A stretch of 64,000 nt of DNA from Mya arenaria (Eukaryota > Mollusca > Bivalvia > Myida > Myidae). This document shows positions 37,101 through 48,687 of the stretch, in pieces. The stretch is taken from positions 56,058,085 to 56,122,084 of the forward strand of contig NC_069138.1 in the NCBI RefSeq assembly GCF_026914265.1, written 5' to 3'. Under the pieces are notes generated by a model. That model saw only the letters and a program-made list of their open reading frames with translations. It searched no databases and was not told the origin of the DNA. The position numbers and the translations under genes were made by a program. How positions within the stretch are numbered: the stretch's first letter is position 1; each line of letters begins with the position of its first letter.

Positions 37101-40100
37101 AAAATCAATTACGCTTATGCTGATCTTCATTAGCACCACTCTGTACAAGACTTATGTGGTTTAAGCTAATGAAACCAAAAGTAGCAGTGGCAATTTGCCA
37201 ATTTTACGTTTTCAATGCTACAGAATGTAATTATTCTGGCCTCGAAATGATGAAAGTTCACTTTTATTTTGTTCCTTATTGTGAGAAAAATGGCACAGAC
37301 GATGTCATCTTAAAGGGATTATCAATACATGCTGCTTTGTAAATTAGCTGAAATGTTTACAATACTTCGTGCCACACTTACCATTCCTAGGTTTTAAAAG
37401 ATTGCATGGTTAATTATTATTCATGACGACTTGTATGAATGCCATCAACCTATTATATAAGCTATCAAAAGAACCAATTTAGATCAACACTAACACATAT
37501 TATATTAGTTAACCAAATAATAATTTGGGATAACCGACACTATTACGTCATGGACTGACACTTATTCGAAGAATCACTTAAGAGACACATCTACATTTTA
37601 AGAGCCACAAATAATTCTAAGCTACGACAAATTACACATAATACATAAATCTACAAATATGTTACTAAAAGTTTATCAAAACATTGAGTTGATAAAACTT
37701 TTACAAAATGATTGTAATGTGCATCCCCACCAAAGTTCATAAAAAACATCTCTATTCCAGACAAATTTGACATAAAATCCTTCCATGCAATCTTAAGGAA
37801 AATTTGGCACCGGTGCTCTGTAAGTGTATACGCTTGTTGAGTTGTTAAGCAGAGCAGTGTTTGAACACAGTGTGCGTGTACCACATGATAAATTACGTCA
37901 TAAATGCTACGTCGGCAGGCAATGTTTTGCTTCAAATGAAGACTTGAACAAAGATATTATTTATATTAAACTTAACTATTTTTAACAAGACGCAAGCCAC
38001 GCAACATACAAAGCCTCGCCTCGGTTTTTTACTAGAGTTTGATTGAGAGTTTAGTTTCTTAGTTCCCTCAAACACTTCGACAATCCTTTTCATAAAACCA
38101 CCACCTGATGGAGCAGTGCCAATACATAATTTTTGAAACAGGTTTGTCAAAGTGTTCGAGGGAACAAATCACTAATCAAACTCTAGTTATGAAAAGAAGG
38201 CGGTGGTCTTTAAACTGCCTTTTGTTTCATTCAAAAAGGTGAAGAAAAAGAAAAGTTATCCTTGTTTTTAAGTCATCATCGAAGGAAAATGAAGGATTTT
38301 ACGTTATTTTTGATGTGGTATACACACTTCAGTAATGAAAGAAGAACAATTGCAACCACCAATATAGAGAAAATAATCAAAGTACGTAATAACACCGGAA
38401 TCGAACTTGCAAATGAGTGCGTTGTGATTCTATTTTATTTTCTAAATTCGTTTGCTGTTACATTACATTACTCGTTTAAAACGTTATGCTTACCTATACA
38501 GTGTGGCTCAGTGTCCGATTCCCATGCCCACACACCAACAGTTTCATCGGCTTTCCTTCCACACGTCATTACGGACGATCCATTCAGGTCAAGGTTCAAC
38601 TCGCACCCGATATCACACTGAACGCCATCATAGTAAGATTTGTCCGAACAGTTGTATCTCAGGAAGCTCGAATCGGACAGAGCATCTACCGGGCTGCCAT
38701 CACAACGAATCACTGAAATAAATGGGATTGAATGGGATTTATACAGGTATGAAAAACTACAGAAACAAGAACAGTAGTCGATGGTTGAACCATGGACCCC
38801 GTTTAGTGGCACAGGGTCAACGCCAAAGACGTACAACACAGAAACAAACAATCACAAACCAGAAACATGCAACAACAGCAAACAACTCCACAAACAACAC
38901 ACTACATATATATATATAGTATATAAGATAAATATATATCAAATAAAACGAAGACGAATTGTACAAAATAGAAAGGAGGACATGTTTACTTTTGAACAAG
39001 AAAATATTGTTAATACATACGATAGCTATTTATATTTAATAAACAATATGGTGACAGACACAAATCTTCACCTTTGACTTCAAGAATAACACTGCATTCA
39101 GATATTGCCGAATATGTGTTTCCAGTACTATCGGTTGCACGGTAACTAACTTCATACGTCCCCTGGCTTAACAAATCTCCTTGGTTGATATCAGTACTGA
39201 GTTTAGTTGCGACGATATCAATATCGACGTTGTCCGTTACTGTCGGTTCTTCCCAATACACATGTGTAGAAAGAGTTCCTGTGTCTGCATAAAATACATG
39301 CGGCAGACAAGTTATCACCGGCGGATCGTTGTCTGCAATGAGGTAAATTGGTGAATTATGTTTTGAGCACTTTTTCGGAATCATAATGCACCAGTCAATC
39401 GCAACCACGCCCCCCCCCCCCCTGGTCCGGTGCTGAACCGGGGATAGGGGGGAATGGGCCGTGTTTTTACATTCCAGGTGGCCCCGCGGTGCCGAGTGAA
39501 TGCGGTTGTTTTGTTTCCGCGTTGGTATCCCGGGACGCGGCGGCATTTGGCGGGATTTTACCAACAGTTTATCCCCGAAGGACGGGATTTTTTACTGTGA
39601 TTGGCTAGACCGAAAGTCAAAGTCCTCACTATTCCGGACCTGTGGGGGCCATGGTTACAATTGACTGATGCATAATAAACATCTAAATAATAGTAAGAGC
39701 AGCGCATAAATCATTGACTGCAATGGAAAGAATGTCTTAAACAGTCTTCTGTTTTCAAAAGGCATAAAATGAAATACAGTCGAACCCCATTGGCTCGAAC
39801 TTTTCTTGGTTCGAATTACTGGTTAGCTCGAACTATATGTAAAGGACCGATTTCTTTCTAATTAGGGTAAACAATCATGCTTAGCTCGAATTTTTTGAAG
39901 ATCGAGGTATTTTTGCCGGTCCCTGTAGTTCGACTGAATTTACAGATCCCGAAAGACTGACTATACAAGGTTGCCTGCATACAAAGTAAGAACGGTAAAT
40001 CCAATGTGGTAAGGGACGTGCACTACAGTGCTTCTACGGCGGTCCAGTACGCCTATGCTCGATTCATGTGTGTTATGTATTTAATTGAGTATAACAATTT

Positions 40101-42079
40101 ATTTCAATATTTAAATACCTTCACAGCTGATTTCAGTCGCTGACTTTGACCACTGTTCATTTTCCATGCAGATCATAATTGGAGATCCTTGTAATTTGTA
40201 TCCATCGTTACAGGAAAATACACACGTTTCATCGTACAAGTACTGTGGGCTCGTGCATGAAACGTTACCGTTGACCGGTTTGAACGGTGACGGACAACTT
40301 ATCTCTGTAAATCGATCACAAAAAAATTGATTGATAAGTAATTTAAATGGCATACCTAACATAGTCATGAAAATGTCTTAGATAGTACTTATCCAAATCG
40401 CTGAGCTTTGTTAAGCTACACATAATAATACACAATAGTATGACGTATTTACTAAGGGACCCTTTTATGGAGGATTGTTTGACAAAATACATATGATTAG
40501 CAAATGTAATGAAACGCTTTACTTGTCTCACAATAGGATGTTTTAACTCGCATGACAAACAGTCGGTTTCTGAATGGTTGCCATGACAAACAGTCGGTTT
40601 CTGAATGGTTGCCATGCCTAAGCAGTACAACAAAAAGATGTTTTAAATCAAATGTCAAAAATAAAAAGTCGAACTGATCATACTTTCGCATGTTGGAAAA
40701 GGTGACCAGCTAGCACCGGAATCTGATGCTCGTGCGCATGATGATGTAAAAGGTCCATTGGAAGCGAATTTATACCCATCAACACATCTAAACTGGCAAA
40801 CGCTTCCTTCGTTGTTTCCATCGGAGCATGTAGTCTTCTTGGTGTGGTCGTCGACGTACGGTTCGGAGCAGGATAAGTCTTAAAGGTAAGGCCCTAATTT
40901 CAGGAAAGTGTTTAAGCGTAGCAACCTTTAGGAGCTTAGTTCATAAGACAAATTTCTTCCAATTTATTTTAGATAAAACTTATTGATCGTGAGTATCAAA
41001 CGATTATTAAAGTCCAAAATATCTTTAAAAGTGTAAACAATACATAACTTAAACTAAACAATATGTAATTTGCAATATATTAATTTATTTAATTATTATA
41101 TCTTGCAAAATTACAAAAACAAATAATAATGCGGTTAAATGAACACTTTAGTGATAGACCTACAGAAGACTATAAAGCTAAATGAGCATGAATCTGTTCT
41201 GCCGTAGTTATCGATTGCCGTGTACGTGATGTAGTGCCTGATTCCGTCGATAGAGCCCGGAAACATGTCCCCATTTGTATATGGTCCACAGCAGGTTTGC
41301 GAGCTGTTGATGAGTAGTTCATATTATAGTAACAATGTAAATGTTTGATAGTTATCCGAGGTGTGATTATTCCTATGGTATATGTTTAGATATTTATGTT
41401 GATCTAATGTGGAAGAATATTTCAAATTTTGAAAGACTTGCCTTCATTGCTGTTGTGTAATTGACATATTGAAGCATGTTTTCAAATATTAATTGTTCAG
41501 ATGCTGTACAGGTCACCACATTATATTTCCCCGAATAGATCGAATGAAGATTCTGCTATATAAAATGAGTATTTTTAAATTTAAATGAATCAATATACTT
41601 GTTTACTCGTTTTAATTATTCCTATGATACACCGCACTAACAAACCTTGTCGGGCTGGCTTCTCCGGTAAAGGACGGTTCGACCCACTGAACACGTGCTC
41701 CCCTTTCCCCCGGCTGTGCCATATACAGTAATTGAATGTTCAAAGTAGGACAGCTCGTGTATTTTGGTGGGGCTTTCGCGTTTACAACATTCACTCTCTC
41801 TGTTTAGAGAGAAAGCTATCAATTTTAAGGAAACATTATTATGTTAGTATGTATAAAGTGCATAGATGTATTTTCTTTTAGGTGCTGATACTTTTAGAAA
41901 TCATTTTCTCTATAAAGATAAGTGCAAGTTATGGAAATATTTGAAATGTTAAATAAGAAAGATATTTTCTTTTTAATGAGCTCAAAAGCTATTGATACCC
42001 CTTTGGAACTGCGCGCGCGTGCACACACACACACGCACGCACGCACGCACGCGCACGCACGCACGCACGCACGCGCACA

Positions 42080-42111
<32 letters not shown>

Positions 42112-45100
42112 CACACACACATACACACATCAGTATTAACTTGGCTAGGTTTGCTTAGGCTGGCCGGTAAGCGCAGTGGTTAGCGCACTCGCTTCTCACC
42201 AATGCGACCCTGGTCCGCTTCGCGGCCTTGGCACATGTGAGTTTGGTTTGTACAAGCCGGACAAGTTGGTTTTCTCCAGAACACCGGTTTCCCCCAACAA
42301 CACTAGACCACACTCTCGGTCAACATCTTGCCAACGACTGTTTCACAATCTTTGTAAAATAAATGAGATAAAGCTAAGGATGTGCAGCAATTGTGAGTCG
42401 CCGCAAACATCGGTTAAACGGTATTTTAACTGGGGCTTACCCACCTCCCCCTACTCTCCCGTCCCCTATTTTTCCTTAGTGTTGCCCTTACCTTTAACAC
42501 ATCTAGCCAGGCTGCAATACACTATGGTAGCCACTTTTTTTACTGTTTTTTTGATCCATCCAAAGAAACGTTTCTTTCGACGACTTCCAAGTGCTAAAGA
42601 AATATTTCGTTTTATAGCAGTTACTCTAAACTTGCATATAGCTTCGTTTTCTTGCGTGTTTAGATTGAGACAAATATATATATATGACAGTATAAGTGTT
42701 CATTAATGTGTCAGATTTTCCTCTTTGACAACAAAATGCATTTCATTGAAATATGTTTGTCAATAACGAACCATCAAGCCTTAAACTCATCATTGTTTTA
42801 TGAAGAGAATATATGTTATACAATTCTCATTTCGTACGTTCTTTGTATAGATAGGATCTTTTATTCCTCCAAGCTGGAGAGCAAAATATATATACATATA
42901 CAGAATGTTAATTACAACAGTATGGATTGTTGCAATATGCAAATGTGCATATACAAATGACATAATTCAAAAGTGATAATAGTACTGTCAACATACAATG
43001 ATATTAATAGGTTGTAGTTAATAAAGAAATTTTAGAGACGGTACCAATTCAAATTCAAACTAACATATGACATATTATACTGCAATATCGTAACGAGCCA
43101 CAGCTCCATATTACAGCCAATGGCAAGGTTGTTTTAAAGAAAATCGAAAATTAAGACATTTAAGCCCAGGAAATTTGATGTTTATTTTTAAGATTTATAG
43201 TTTAGGTGTAGTGGAACTCAGAATTCACGGGCCTTACTGATAGTTAAAGAGTAGAGCTTGTGCTAGAAAATCTAAGAGTCATATTTCGGAGGCTTATCTT
43301 GGTTCAATTGAACGACCAAAACATTCCATCCGTTCACACACATAATAAGCGAGTCTCTTTGTTAAAAACTGAGCAAAGATTGTATTGTAAAAAACAGTAA
43401 ATTACAGAAAACAGGTTTAATACAGCTGTCAGGAACACATATACATGCATAAGCTTACACATGTAGACTTTTTAATATCTTGAATATCTTGACAAATTTT
43501 GTACAAGATTTCTCTAACATTTGCACACTCGGAGTTGATATGCATCGTTTATTTCAAAACTTTATTTGGTATGATTCTTCTCAATAAAAGTACCTTAAAG
43601 TATATGTGGTGTATAATATATATTCCCAATCTTTAACCGACTTAATTGAGGAAGATGTTAATTTGTTCATGAAATACACACTCACATTCAATTATCTGAC
43701 TGGAGTAATATCGTAAGTCGATCAAATCATTATTTCCAGTGCTGTATACAGGGCTCGTATTCAAAATTGGTCTCAATTGGATCTAACAACGATGTAGCTA
43801 ATCGGATGACTGGTAATAAATGGACCATAAAGTTAACTTAAGTTGAATATTGAATACTATCCCAGAACACTGTAACTGTAACGTAAGGAACTGTAACGTA
43901 AGGTACAGTTTATAAGTCGGTTGATCTGTTGGCATGTAACACTTCGAGTTGCTTGCCTCATGTCCATATCGCACGGGACCGATGGTTACGCAAGCAACGA
44001 GAAGTAATACAATCCCACCGCTTAGCCACACCTTATCCGACTAACATAGTATTTCTGTTTTCATACCTTTAAAATATTTAAAGAAAGGAAAGATATTTTT
44101 TCTTTACAAAAGCATATAAATAAGACTGCAAATTTCTAAAAACATTTGTGAGTGATACGGAATCAAAACGCACTGTGTAATACGGTTTACTTTTCCGGTT
44201 TCCACTTAATATTTGCTTTAGTGCAGCTGCTGTTTTAGAAAAGATGGCTTACATATGTATTAACTAATTACTTAATGTAAGAAAAGAATCATAGGAATTA
44301 CCAATCACTGATATCTTTTGAGACAGAAATAAAGGTTGTACCATTTTTATTCGACTTGTTTCGATACCAGTGTCCATTGAGGCAACGGTAGTTCAGCACC
44401 TTTTCTTCCGCATTTCGGAGTACTTTAACCAAACATATGTCCCCTTGGTGTACAGATGTTCCTCGACTTGTTTCACAGGAGATGGTAGCCGTGTCATTCT
44501 CTGTCAGGTCCACGTTGTCTATCAACGATTTTGTCTCACACACACCATTATATAGAAGCTTTGGTTGCTTTGCGAATACCTGCAAAATGGAGGCTTGGTG
44601 AAAGAAGTCAACCTCCTATGGTTATCTATATGTTGCTAAACGTCCATTAACTTTTTAACTTTAACTTTTAATCAAATTTAATTCAAATTACAGAACTTTT
44701 GAAGTTTTTGAACGTTATGTGACTTTGATCATAATTGCATGATATGAGTGGTGGCAGTGATCATCATCAAGTGATATGCGTGGTCACAGTGATATCGATC
44801 ACGTGATATACGTGGTGGTAGTGGTCATCATCGCGTGATATGCTTGGTGGCTGTGATCATCATCACGTGTTATGTGTGGTGGCAGTGGTCATCATCACGT
44901 GATATGCGTGCTGGCAGTGGTCATGATCGCGTGATATGCGTAGCGACAGTGGTCATCATCGCGTGATATGCGTGGTGACAGTGGTCATGATCGCGTGATA
45001 TGCGTGGTGACAGTGGTCATCATCACGTGATATGCGTGGTGACAGTGGTCATCATCACGTGATATGCGTGGTGAAAATGGTCATCATCGCGTGATATGCG

Positions 45101-48100
45101 TGGTGACAGTGGTCATCATCGCGTGATATGCATGCAGGCAGTGGTCATCATCACGTGATATGCGTGTTGGCAGTGGTTATCATCATGTGATATGTTTGGT
45201 GGCAGTGGTCATCATCAAGTGATATGCGTGTTGGAAGTGGTCATGATCGCGTGATATGCGTAGCGACAGTGGTCATTATCGCGTAATATGCGTGGTTGCA
45301 GTGGTCATCATCACGTGATATGCGTGGTGACAGTGGTCATTATCGCGTGATATGCGTGGTGGCAGTGGTCATCATCACTTGATATGCGTGGTGGCAGTGG
45401 TCATCATCACGTGATATGCGTGGTGGCAGTGGTCATCATCGTGTGTTATGCGTGGTGGCAGTGATCATCATCACGTGATATGCGTGGTGGCAGTGGCCAT
45501 TATCACGTGTTATGCGTGGTGGCAGTGGTCATTATCACGTGTTATGCGTGGTGGCAGTGGTCATTATCACGTGATATACGTGGTGGCAGTTGCCATTATC
45601 GCGTGTTATGCGAGGTGGCAGTGGTCATAATCACGTGATATGCGTGGAGGCAGTGGTCATTATCACGTGTTATGCGTGGTGGCAGTGGACATTATCACGT
45701 GATATACGTGGTCACAGTGATATCGATCACGTGATATACGTGGTGGTAGTGGTCATCATCGCGTGATATGCTTGGTGGCTGTGATCATCATCACGTGTTA
45801 TGTGTGGTGGCAGTGGTCATCATCACGTGATATGCGTGCTGGCAGTGGTCATAATCGCGTGATATGCGTAGCGACAGTGGTCATCATCGCGTGATATGCG
45901 TGGTGACAGTGGTCATGATCGCGTGATATGCGTGGTGACAGTGGTCATCATCACGTGATATGCGTGGTGACAGTGGTCATCATCACGTGATATGCGTGGT
46001 GAAAATGGTCATCATCGCGTGATATGCGTGGTGACAGTGGTCATCATCGCGTGATATGCATGCAGGCAGTGGTCATCATCACGTGATATGCGTGTTGGCA
46101 GTGGTTATCATCATGTGATATGTTTGGTGGCAGTGGTCATCATCAAGTGATATGCGTGTTGGCAGTGGTCATGATCGCGTGATATGCGTAGCGACAGTGG
46201 TCATTATCGCGTAATATGCGTGGTTGCAGTGGTCATCATCACGTGATATGCGTGGTGACAGTGGTCATTATCGCGTGATATGCGTGGTGGCAGTGGTCAT
46301 CATCACTTGATATGCGTGGTGGCAGTGGTCATCATCACGTGATATGCGTGGTGGCAGTGGTCATCATCGTGTGTTATGCGTGGTGGCAGTGCTCATCATC
46401 ACGTGATATGCGTGGTGGCAGTGGCCATTATCACGTGTTATGCGTGGTGGCAGTGGTCATTATCACGTGTTATGCGTGGTGGCAGTGGTCATTATCACGT
46501 GATATACGTGGTGGCAGTTGCCATTATCGCGTGTTATGCGAGGTGGCAGTGGTCATAATCACGTGATATGCGTGGAGGCAGTGGTCATTATCACGTGTTA
46601 TGCGTGGTGGCAGTGGACATTATCACGTGATATACGTGGTGGCAGTGGCCATTATCGTGTGTTATGCGTGGTGGCAGTGATCATCATCGCGTGTTATGCG
46701 TGGTGGCAGTGGTCATTATCACGTTTTATGCGTGGTGGCAGTGGTCATTATCACGTGAGATGCGAGGTGGCAGTGGTCATTATCGCGTGTTATGCGTGGT
46801 GGCAGTGATCATCATCACGTGATATACGTGGTGGCAGTGGTCATTATCACGTGATATACGTGGTTGCAGTGGTCATCATCACTTGATATGCGTGGTGATA
46901 GTGGTCATTATTACGTGTTATGCGTGGTGGCAGTGTTCATTATCACGTGTTATGCGTGGTGGCAGTGGTCATTATCACGTGATATACGTGGTGGAAGTTG
47001 CCATAATCGCGTGTTATGCGTGGTGGCAGTGGCCATTATCGCGTGATATGCGTGGTGGGAGTGGCCATTATCACGTGTTATGCGTGGTGGCAGTGGCCAT
47101 TATCGCGTGTTATGCGTGGTGACAGTGGTCATTATCACGTGTTATGCGTGGTGACAGTGGTCATTATCACGTGATATACGTGGTGGAAGTGGCCATTATC
47201 GCGTGTTATGCGTGGTGGCAGTGGCCATTATCACGTGTTATGCGTGGTGGAAGTTGCCATTATCGCGTGTTATGCGTGGTGGCAGTGGCCATTATCGCGT
47301 GTTATGTGTGGTGGGAGTGATCATCATCACGTGATATGCGTGGTGGCAATGGTCGTTATCACGTGTTAAGCGTGGTTGCAGTGGTCATTATCGCGTGTTA
47401 TGCGTGGTGGCAGTGGCCAATTCTCACATGATATACGTGGTGGCAGTGGTCATTATCGCGTGTTATGCGTGGTGACAGTGGTCATTATCACGTGTTTTGC
47501 GTGGTGGCAGTTGCCATTATCGCGTGTAATGCGTGGTGGCAGTGGCCATTATCGCGTGTTATGTGTGGTGGCAGTGATCATCATCACGTGATATGCGTGG
47601 TGGCAGTGGTCGTTATCACGTGTTATGCGTGATGACAGTGGTCATTATCACGTGATATGCGTGGTGGCAGTTGCCATTATCACGTGATATGCATGGTGGC
47701 AGTGGTCATCATTACGTGATATGCGTGGTGTCATTTAATACTTTTCAGCAAATAGAAGTGAACGATGTATATTGGTTGTTGAGTAACGTTTTGGGTTCTG
47801 ATTAATATATTAAAGTGTTGTTATAACGCTGTTAAAGTTTAAAGAACAATACAAAAACATTAAAAACATCTTCAACAACAATGCTTCGTCAACAATAACA
47901 CTAAAAACATAACGCTGAAATTCTTTACTATATTTATAATAACTTAAGTAAGGATTATTATTATTATTATTTTGTTGATTGTTCATTGTTTTAACATCAA
48001 GAACAAAAGACATACAACAACAATTATCCGCGTATCAACGTTGCATTTCTTTTAATAAATAAATATATTAAATAAGTTATGAATTACCTTGAGTGCTTCC

Positions 48101-48168
48101 TTTTCCGATGAGTGGAATGCTAAAACCAAAGGAAAACTTAATATCAATAAAACTGCCCGCTTAAACAT
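26200..48168 (-). CDS. Gene A: SVEP1/polydom-like type I membrane receptor
   Basis: Twenty-five exons, about 1680 residues. Exons, 5' to 3': 48168-48088, 44579-44302, 42583-42492, 41799-41646, 41303-41164, 40878-40684, 40304-40119, 39332-39072, 38712-38494, 37012-36818, 35546-34824, 33984-33823, 32670-32495, 32208-32024, 31806-about 31584, 31383-31213, 30644-30414, 30228-30058, 29803-29606, 29264-28989, 28806-28612, 28034-27879, 27433-27350, 27056-26966, 26398-26200. Order: signal peptide, Cys module, basic linker, HYR, CCP, CCP, HYR, CCP, CCP, furin-site module, two Eph-like Cys repeats, pentraxin/LamG, EGF, EGF, TSP1, CCP-like, second furin-site module, Eph-like repeat, transmembrane helix, short tail. 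Every join fits in frame except exon 15 to 16. The modules match the SVEP1/polydom repertoire (adhesion, matrix or pattern binding), but SVEP1 is secreted and begins with VWA, so this is a relative and not an orthologue. Ligand unknown. Confidence 0.85.
27879..30644 (-). CDS. Gene A exons 17-22: EGF x2, TSP1, CCP-like, second furin module, Eph-like repeat
   Basis: Exon 17 (30644-30414) gives two EGF domains; the first begins VDECSSSPCGNH, like calcium-binding EGF. Exon 18 (30228-30058) is a thrombospondin type 1 repeat (WSPWSDWSSCGATCGG). Exon 19 (29803-29606) has six Cys in a CCP- or hormone-receptor-like pattern. Exons 20 and 21 (29264-28989, 28806-28612) form a second module with RRKRAS, a likely convertase site about 140 residues before the Eph-like Cys repeat in exon 22 (28034-27879). 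All exons are 1-1 in phase, so any can be skipped without a frame shift. Confidence 0.85.
31058..31115. repeat. (AAT)n microsatellite in a gene A intron
   Basis: About nineteen AAT units in the intron between exons 17 and 16. Confidence 0.95.
31213..33984 (-). CDS. Gene A exons 12-16: Eph-like Cys repeats and pentraxin/LamG
   Basis: Exons 12 and 13 (33984-33823, 32670-32495) carry ephrin-receptor-like repeats (CPTGTFHN...CEPCPIGQY; CKACPQGTFQPYKGQTTCHKC). Exons 14 and 15 (32208-32024, 31806-about 31584) encode a LamG/pentraxin-like sandwich (SVLSLSFWAKL; WTHFIVEFDFSS). Exon 16 (31383-31213) is its C-terminal end (MKLLSRTISEDEREELSRSC), very like the end of the SVEP1 pentraxin domain just before EGF. 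Exon 16 needs a one-base carry-over, but both possible donors of exon 15 (after 31599 or 31584) leave none. A micro-exon, an indel or an assembly error is possible. Confidence 0.7.
34023..34396. mobile_element. MITE, reverse-oriented relative of 25857-26096
   Basis: The ends are TTAAAGTGACACTCTTATTC and GGGAGTAAAGTGTATCTTTAA. Its right half (34265-34330) is the reverse complement of the interior of the 25857-26096 element. It lies in the intron between exons 12 and 11 of gene A. Confidence 0.65.
34824..35546 (-). CDS. Gene A exon 11: furin-site module with internal duplication
   Basis: Opens LYYDGDCNDDVTKEMIKATV and runs to CPEGTILDGFIC. Its centre is very basic: RKRKEIRKRKEIRKRRK, then LRRKRQSS, a good proprotein-convertase site. 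A stretch of 198 bp (66 residues) containing it all is present twice in tandem, about 35363-35166 and 35165-34968, with only two base differences that I can see. It remains in frame. A smaller 18-bp repeat makes the RKRKEI units. Genes B and C and exon 20 of gene A have single-copy relatives of this module, with RRRRSS in C and RRKRAS in exon 20. It recalls SEA-like cleaved modules; function is inferred. Confidence 0.8.
36818..41799 (-). CDS. Gene A exons 4-10: HYR-CCP-CCP-HYR-CCP-CCP
   Basis: Exons 4 and 5 (41799-41646, 41303-41164) together form one HYR domain, ending YTAIDNYGRTDSCSFSF. Exon 6 (40878-40684) and exon 7 (40304-40119) are sushi/CCP domains, each with four main Cys and the closing W...P.C or W...I.C. 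Exon 8 (39332-39072) is a complete HYR starting DNDPPVITC with YRATDSTGN. Exons 9 (38712-38494) and 10 (37012-36818) are CCP domains (CDIGC...W...PHC; CPPLFPPANGA...W...FPDC). Exons 6-10 are symmetrical 1-1. Gene C repeats this six-domain order exactly. Confidence 0.85.
38031..38188. mobile_element. Hairpin element with about 50-bp inverted arms
   Basis: The arms ACTAGAGTTTGATTGAGAG... and ...CACTAATCAAACTCTAGTT pair with some mismatches, with the 'ttccctc.aacactt' block shared. It is a short foldback MITE in the intron between exons 10 and 9 of gene A. Confidence 0.65.
38750..38940. repeat. Dispersed repeat, relative of 22080-22540
   Basis: Shares CTACAGAAACAAG, CGTTTAGTGGCA and AACGCCAAAGACGTA with the 22080 copy and ends in a short TA run. 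It is intronic, between exons 9 and 8 of gene A. Confidence 0.5.
39390..39668. mobile_element. GC-rich MITE with CAGTCAATNGNAACC ends
   Basis: Inverted ends: CAGTCAATCGCAACCACG on the left, and on the right the reverse complement of CAGTCAATTGTAACCATGGC. ATGCA occurs on both sides and may be the target duplication. A poly(C) run follows the left end. The interior is much richer in GC than the intron it sits in, and it is related to 22611-22890. Confidence 0.7.
39778..39950. mobile_element. MITE with ACAGTCGAACCCCATTGGCT end
   Basis: Inverted ends ACAGTCGAACC and GTTCGACTGAAT; the interior repeats 'ggctcgaa' and 'ttgccggtccct'. Further copies are at 15018-15100 and, reversed, 51110-51285. A Tc1/mariner-type origin is plausible. 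Confidence 0.6.
40551..40613. repeat. 31-bp direct duplication
   Basis: The unit CATGACAAACAGTCGGTTTC plus eleven further bases occurs twice in tandem without differences, between exons 7 and 6 of gene A. Confidence 0.85.
42012..42127. repeat. (CA/CG) simple repeat
   Basis: A mixture of (AC)n and (GCAC)n, giving spurious His/Thr/Ala-rich frames in the intron between exons 4 and 3 of gene A. Confidence 0.95.
42158..42360 (+). mobile_element. tRNA-headed SINE
   Basis: Begins GGCTGGCCGGTAAGCGCAGT then GGTTAGCGCACTCGC, a tRNA-type A box, with a degenerate B box near 42210 and a non-tRNA body with 'caccggtttcccccaacaac'. This form of SINE is common in bivalves. Confidence 0.65.
42492..48168 (-). 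CDS. Gene A exons 1-3: signal peptide, Cys module, basic linker
   Basis: Exon 1 (48168-48088) encodes MFKRAVLLILSFPLVLAFHS, a clear signal peptide, and ends in phase 0. Exon 2 (44579-44302) has five Cys in a sushi-like spacing ending CLNGHWY and exits at GATTG|GTAATT. Exon 3 (42583-42492) is the basic linker CRRKKRFFGWIKKTVKK. I chose the acceptor at 42584/42585 because it completes a Cys codon, as gene B has at the same place (EEC). The acceptor ten bases earlier gives a different frame. Gene B carries the same KKRFFG linker after the same module, which supports this small exon. Confidence 0.75.
43755..43870. mobile_element. Short MITE with GTATTCAA ends
   Basis: The ends CGTATTCAAAATTGGTCTCA and TTAAGTTGAATATTGAATAC flank an AT-rich core. 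The element at 51905-52060 is a reversed copy. The rest of 42600-44300 shows no exon; a signal-like frame here begins with GTG and is discounted. Confidence 0.5.
44745..47730. repeat. 32-bp minisatellite with 928-bp higher-order repeat
   Basis: About 93 units of the type ATCACGTGATATGCGTGGTG plus GCAGTGGTCATC fill 3 kb of gene A's first intron. A block of 29 units (928 bp) is duplicated: GATATCGATC at 44791 and again at 45719, with the variants around it in the same order. Most units contain CACGTG or CGCGTG, the first a palindromic E-box. Units towards the right favour GTGTTATGCG and ATTATC. Open frames across it are by-products of a period not divisible by three. Confidence 0.95.
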
Positions 48169-48503
48169 CTTTGTAAAATGTTGTACTTGCTTTGATCAAT
48201 TTAGCGCTTCTTTTATACGAAATTTAGGCACTATTTAAAATTCTAGGCCAATAAGATTCCAGCATTTTTCCACTACGTGTTCAAAATTCTAATCCAATGA
48301 ACTCACATAATTTTGGAACAGCATGCTAAATTCACCTAATATTTTGTTGTCAGGATGTGCTTTACACAGGAAGAAAATTAATAATATCAATTCAGTTTCT
48401 TTTCCATGATCTCTAATTTGGAAAGACGTTGCAGTTTACTTCCTATTTAAGACAGACGGCGAAATATCTCGACTCAAGCTTGGGTGTCTTGAATGCTACC
48501 GAA
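48169..48503. promoter_or_regulatory. Bidirectional promoter between genes A and B
   Basis: Only 335 bp separate the two start codons. On the minus strand TATAAAAG lies at 48217-48210, about 45 bp upstream of A's ATG. On the plus strand CTATTTAAG lies near 48441-48449, about 55 bp before B's ATG. The two genes therefore probably share control elements. Confidence 0.65.
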
Positions 48504-48648
48504 ATGCATTTTCTTTGTTTTTTTCTAACAGGATACATTTTAAGGGTAAGCGTTTTAATATATTATCAAATATAAATGAACAAAGTGTTGTTTGAATAAA
48601 AATTAATGAACACATTTTTTAACGATTATTATTTTTATTAAAATAATT

Positions 48649-48687
<39 letters not shown>

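Noticed and set aside
39010-39564. 184-residue minus frame as a single protein
   Set aside because: Only 39072-39332 is the HYR exon; the rest is intron and the GC-rich MITE.
43798-44031. Minus-strand frame starting like a signal peptide (MWLSGGIVLLLVACV)
   Set aside because: The first codon is GTG, not ATG, no donor follows, and part of it overlaps a MITE.
44745-47730. Regular 32-bp repeats that might suggest CRISPR, and long Gly/His/Trp-rich open frames
   Set aside because: Repeats are contiguous without unique spacers, in an animal intron. The frames arise because 32 is not a multiple of three and they change frame from unit to unit.
26200-48168. Calling gene A the SVEP1 orthologue
   Set aside because: It lacks the N-terminal VWA and the long CCP array and has a membrane helix; only the module types and the pentraxin-EGF junction are alike.
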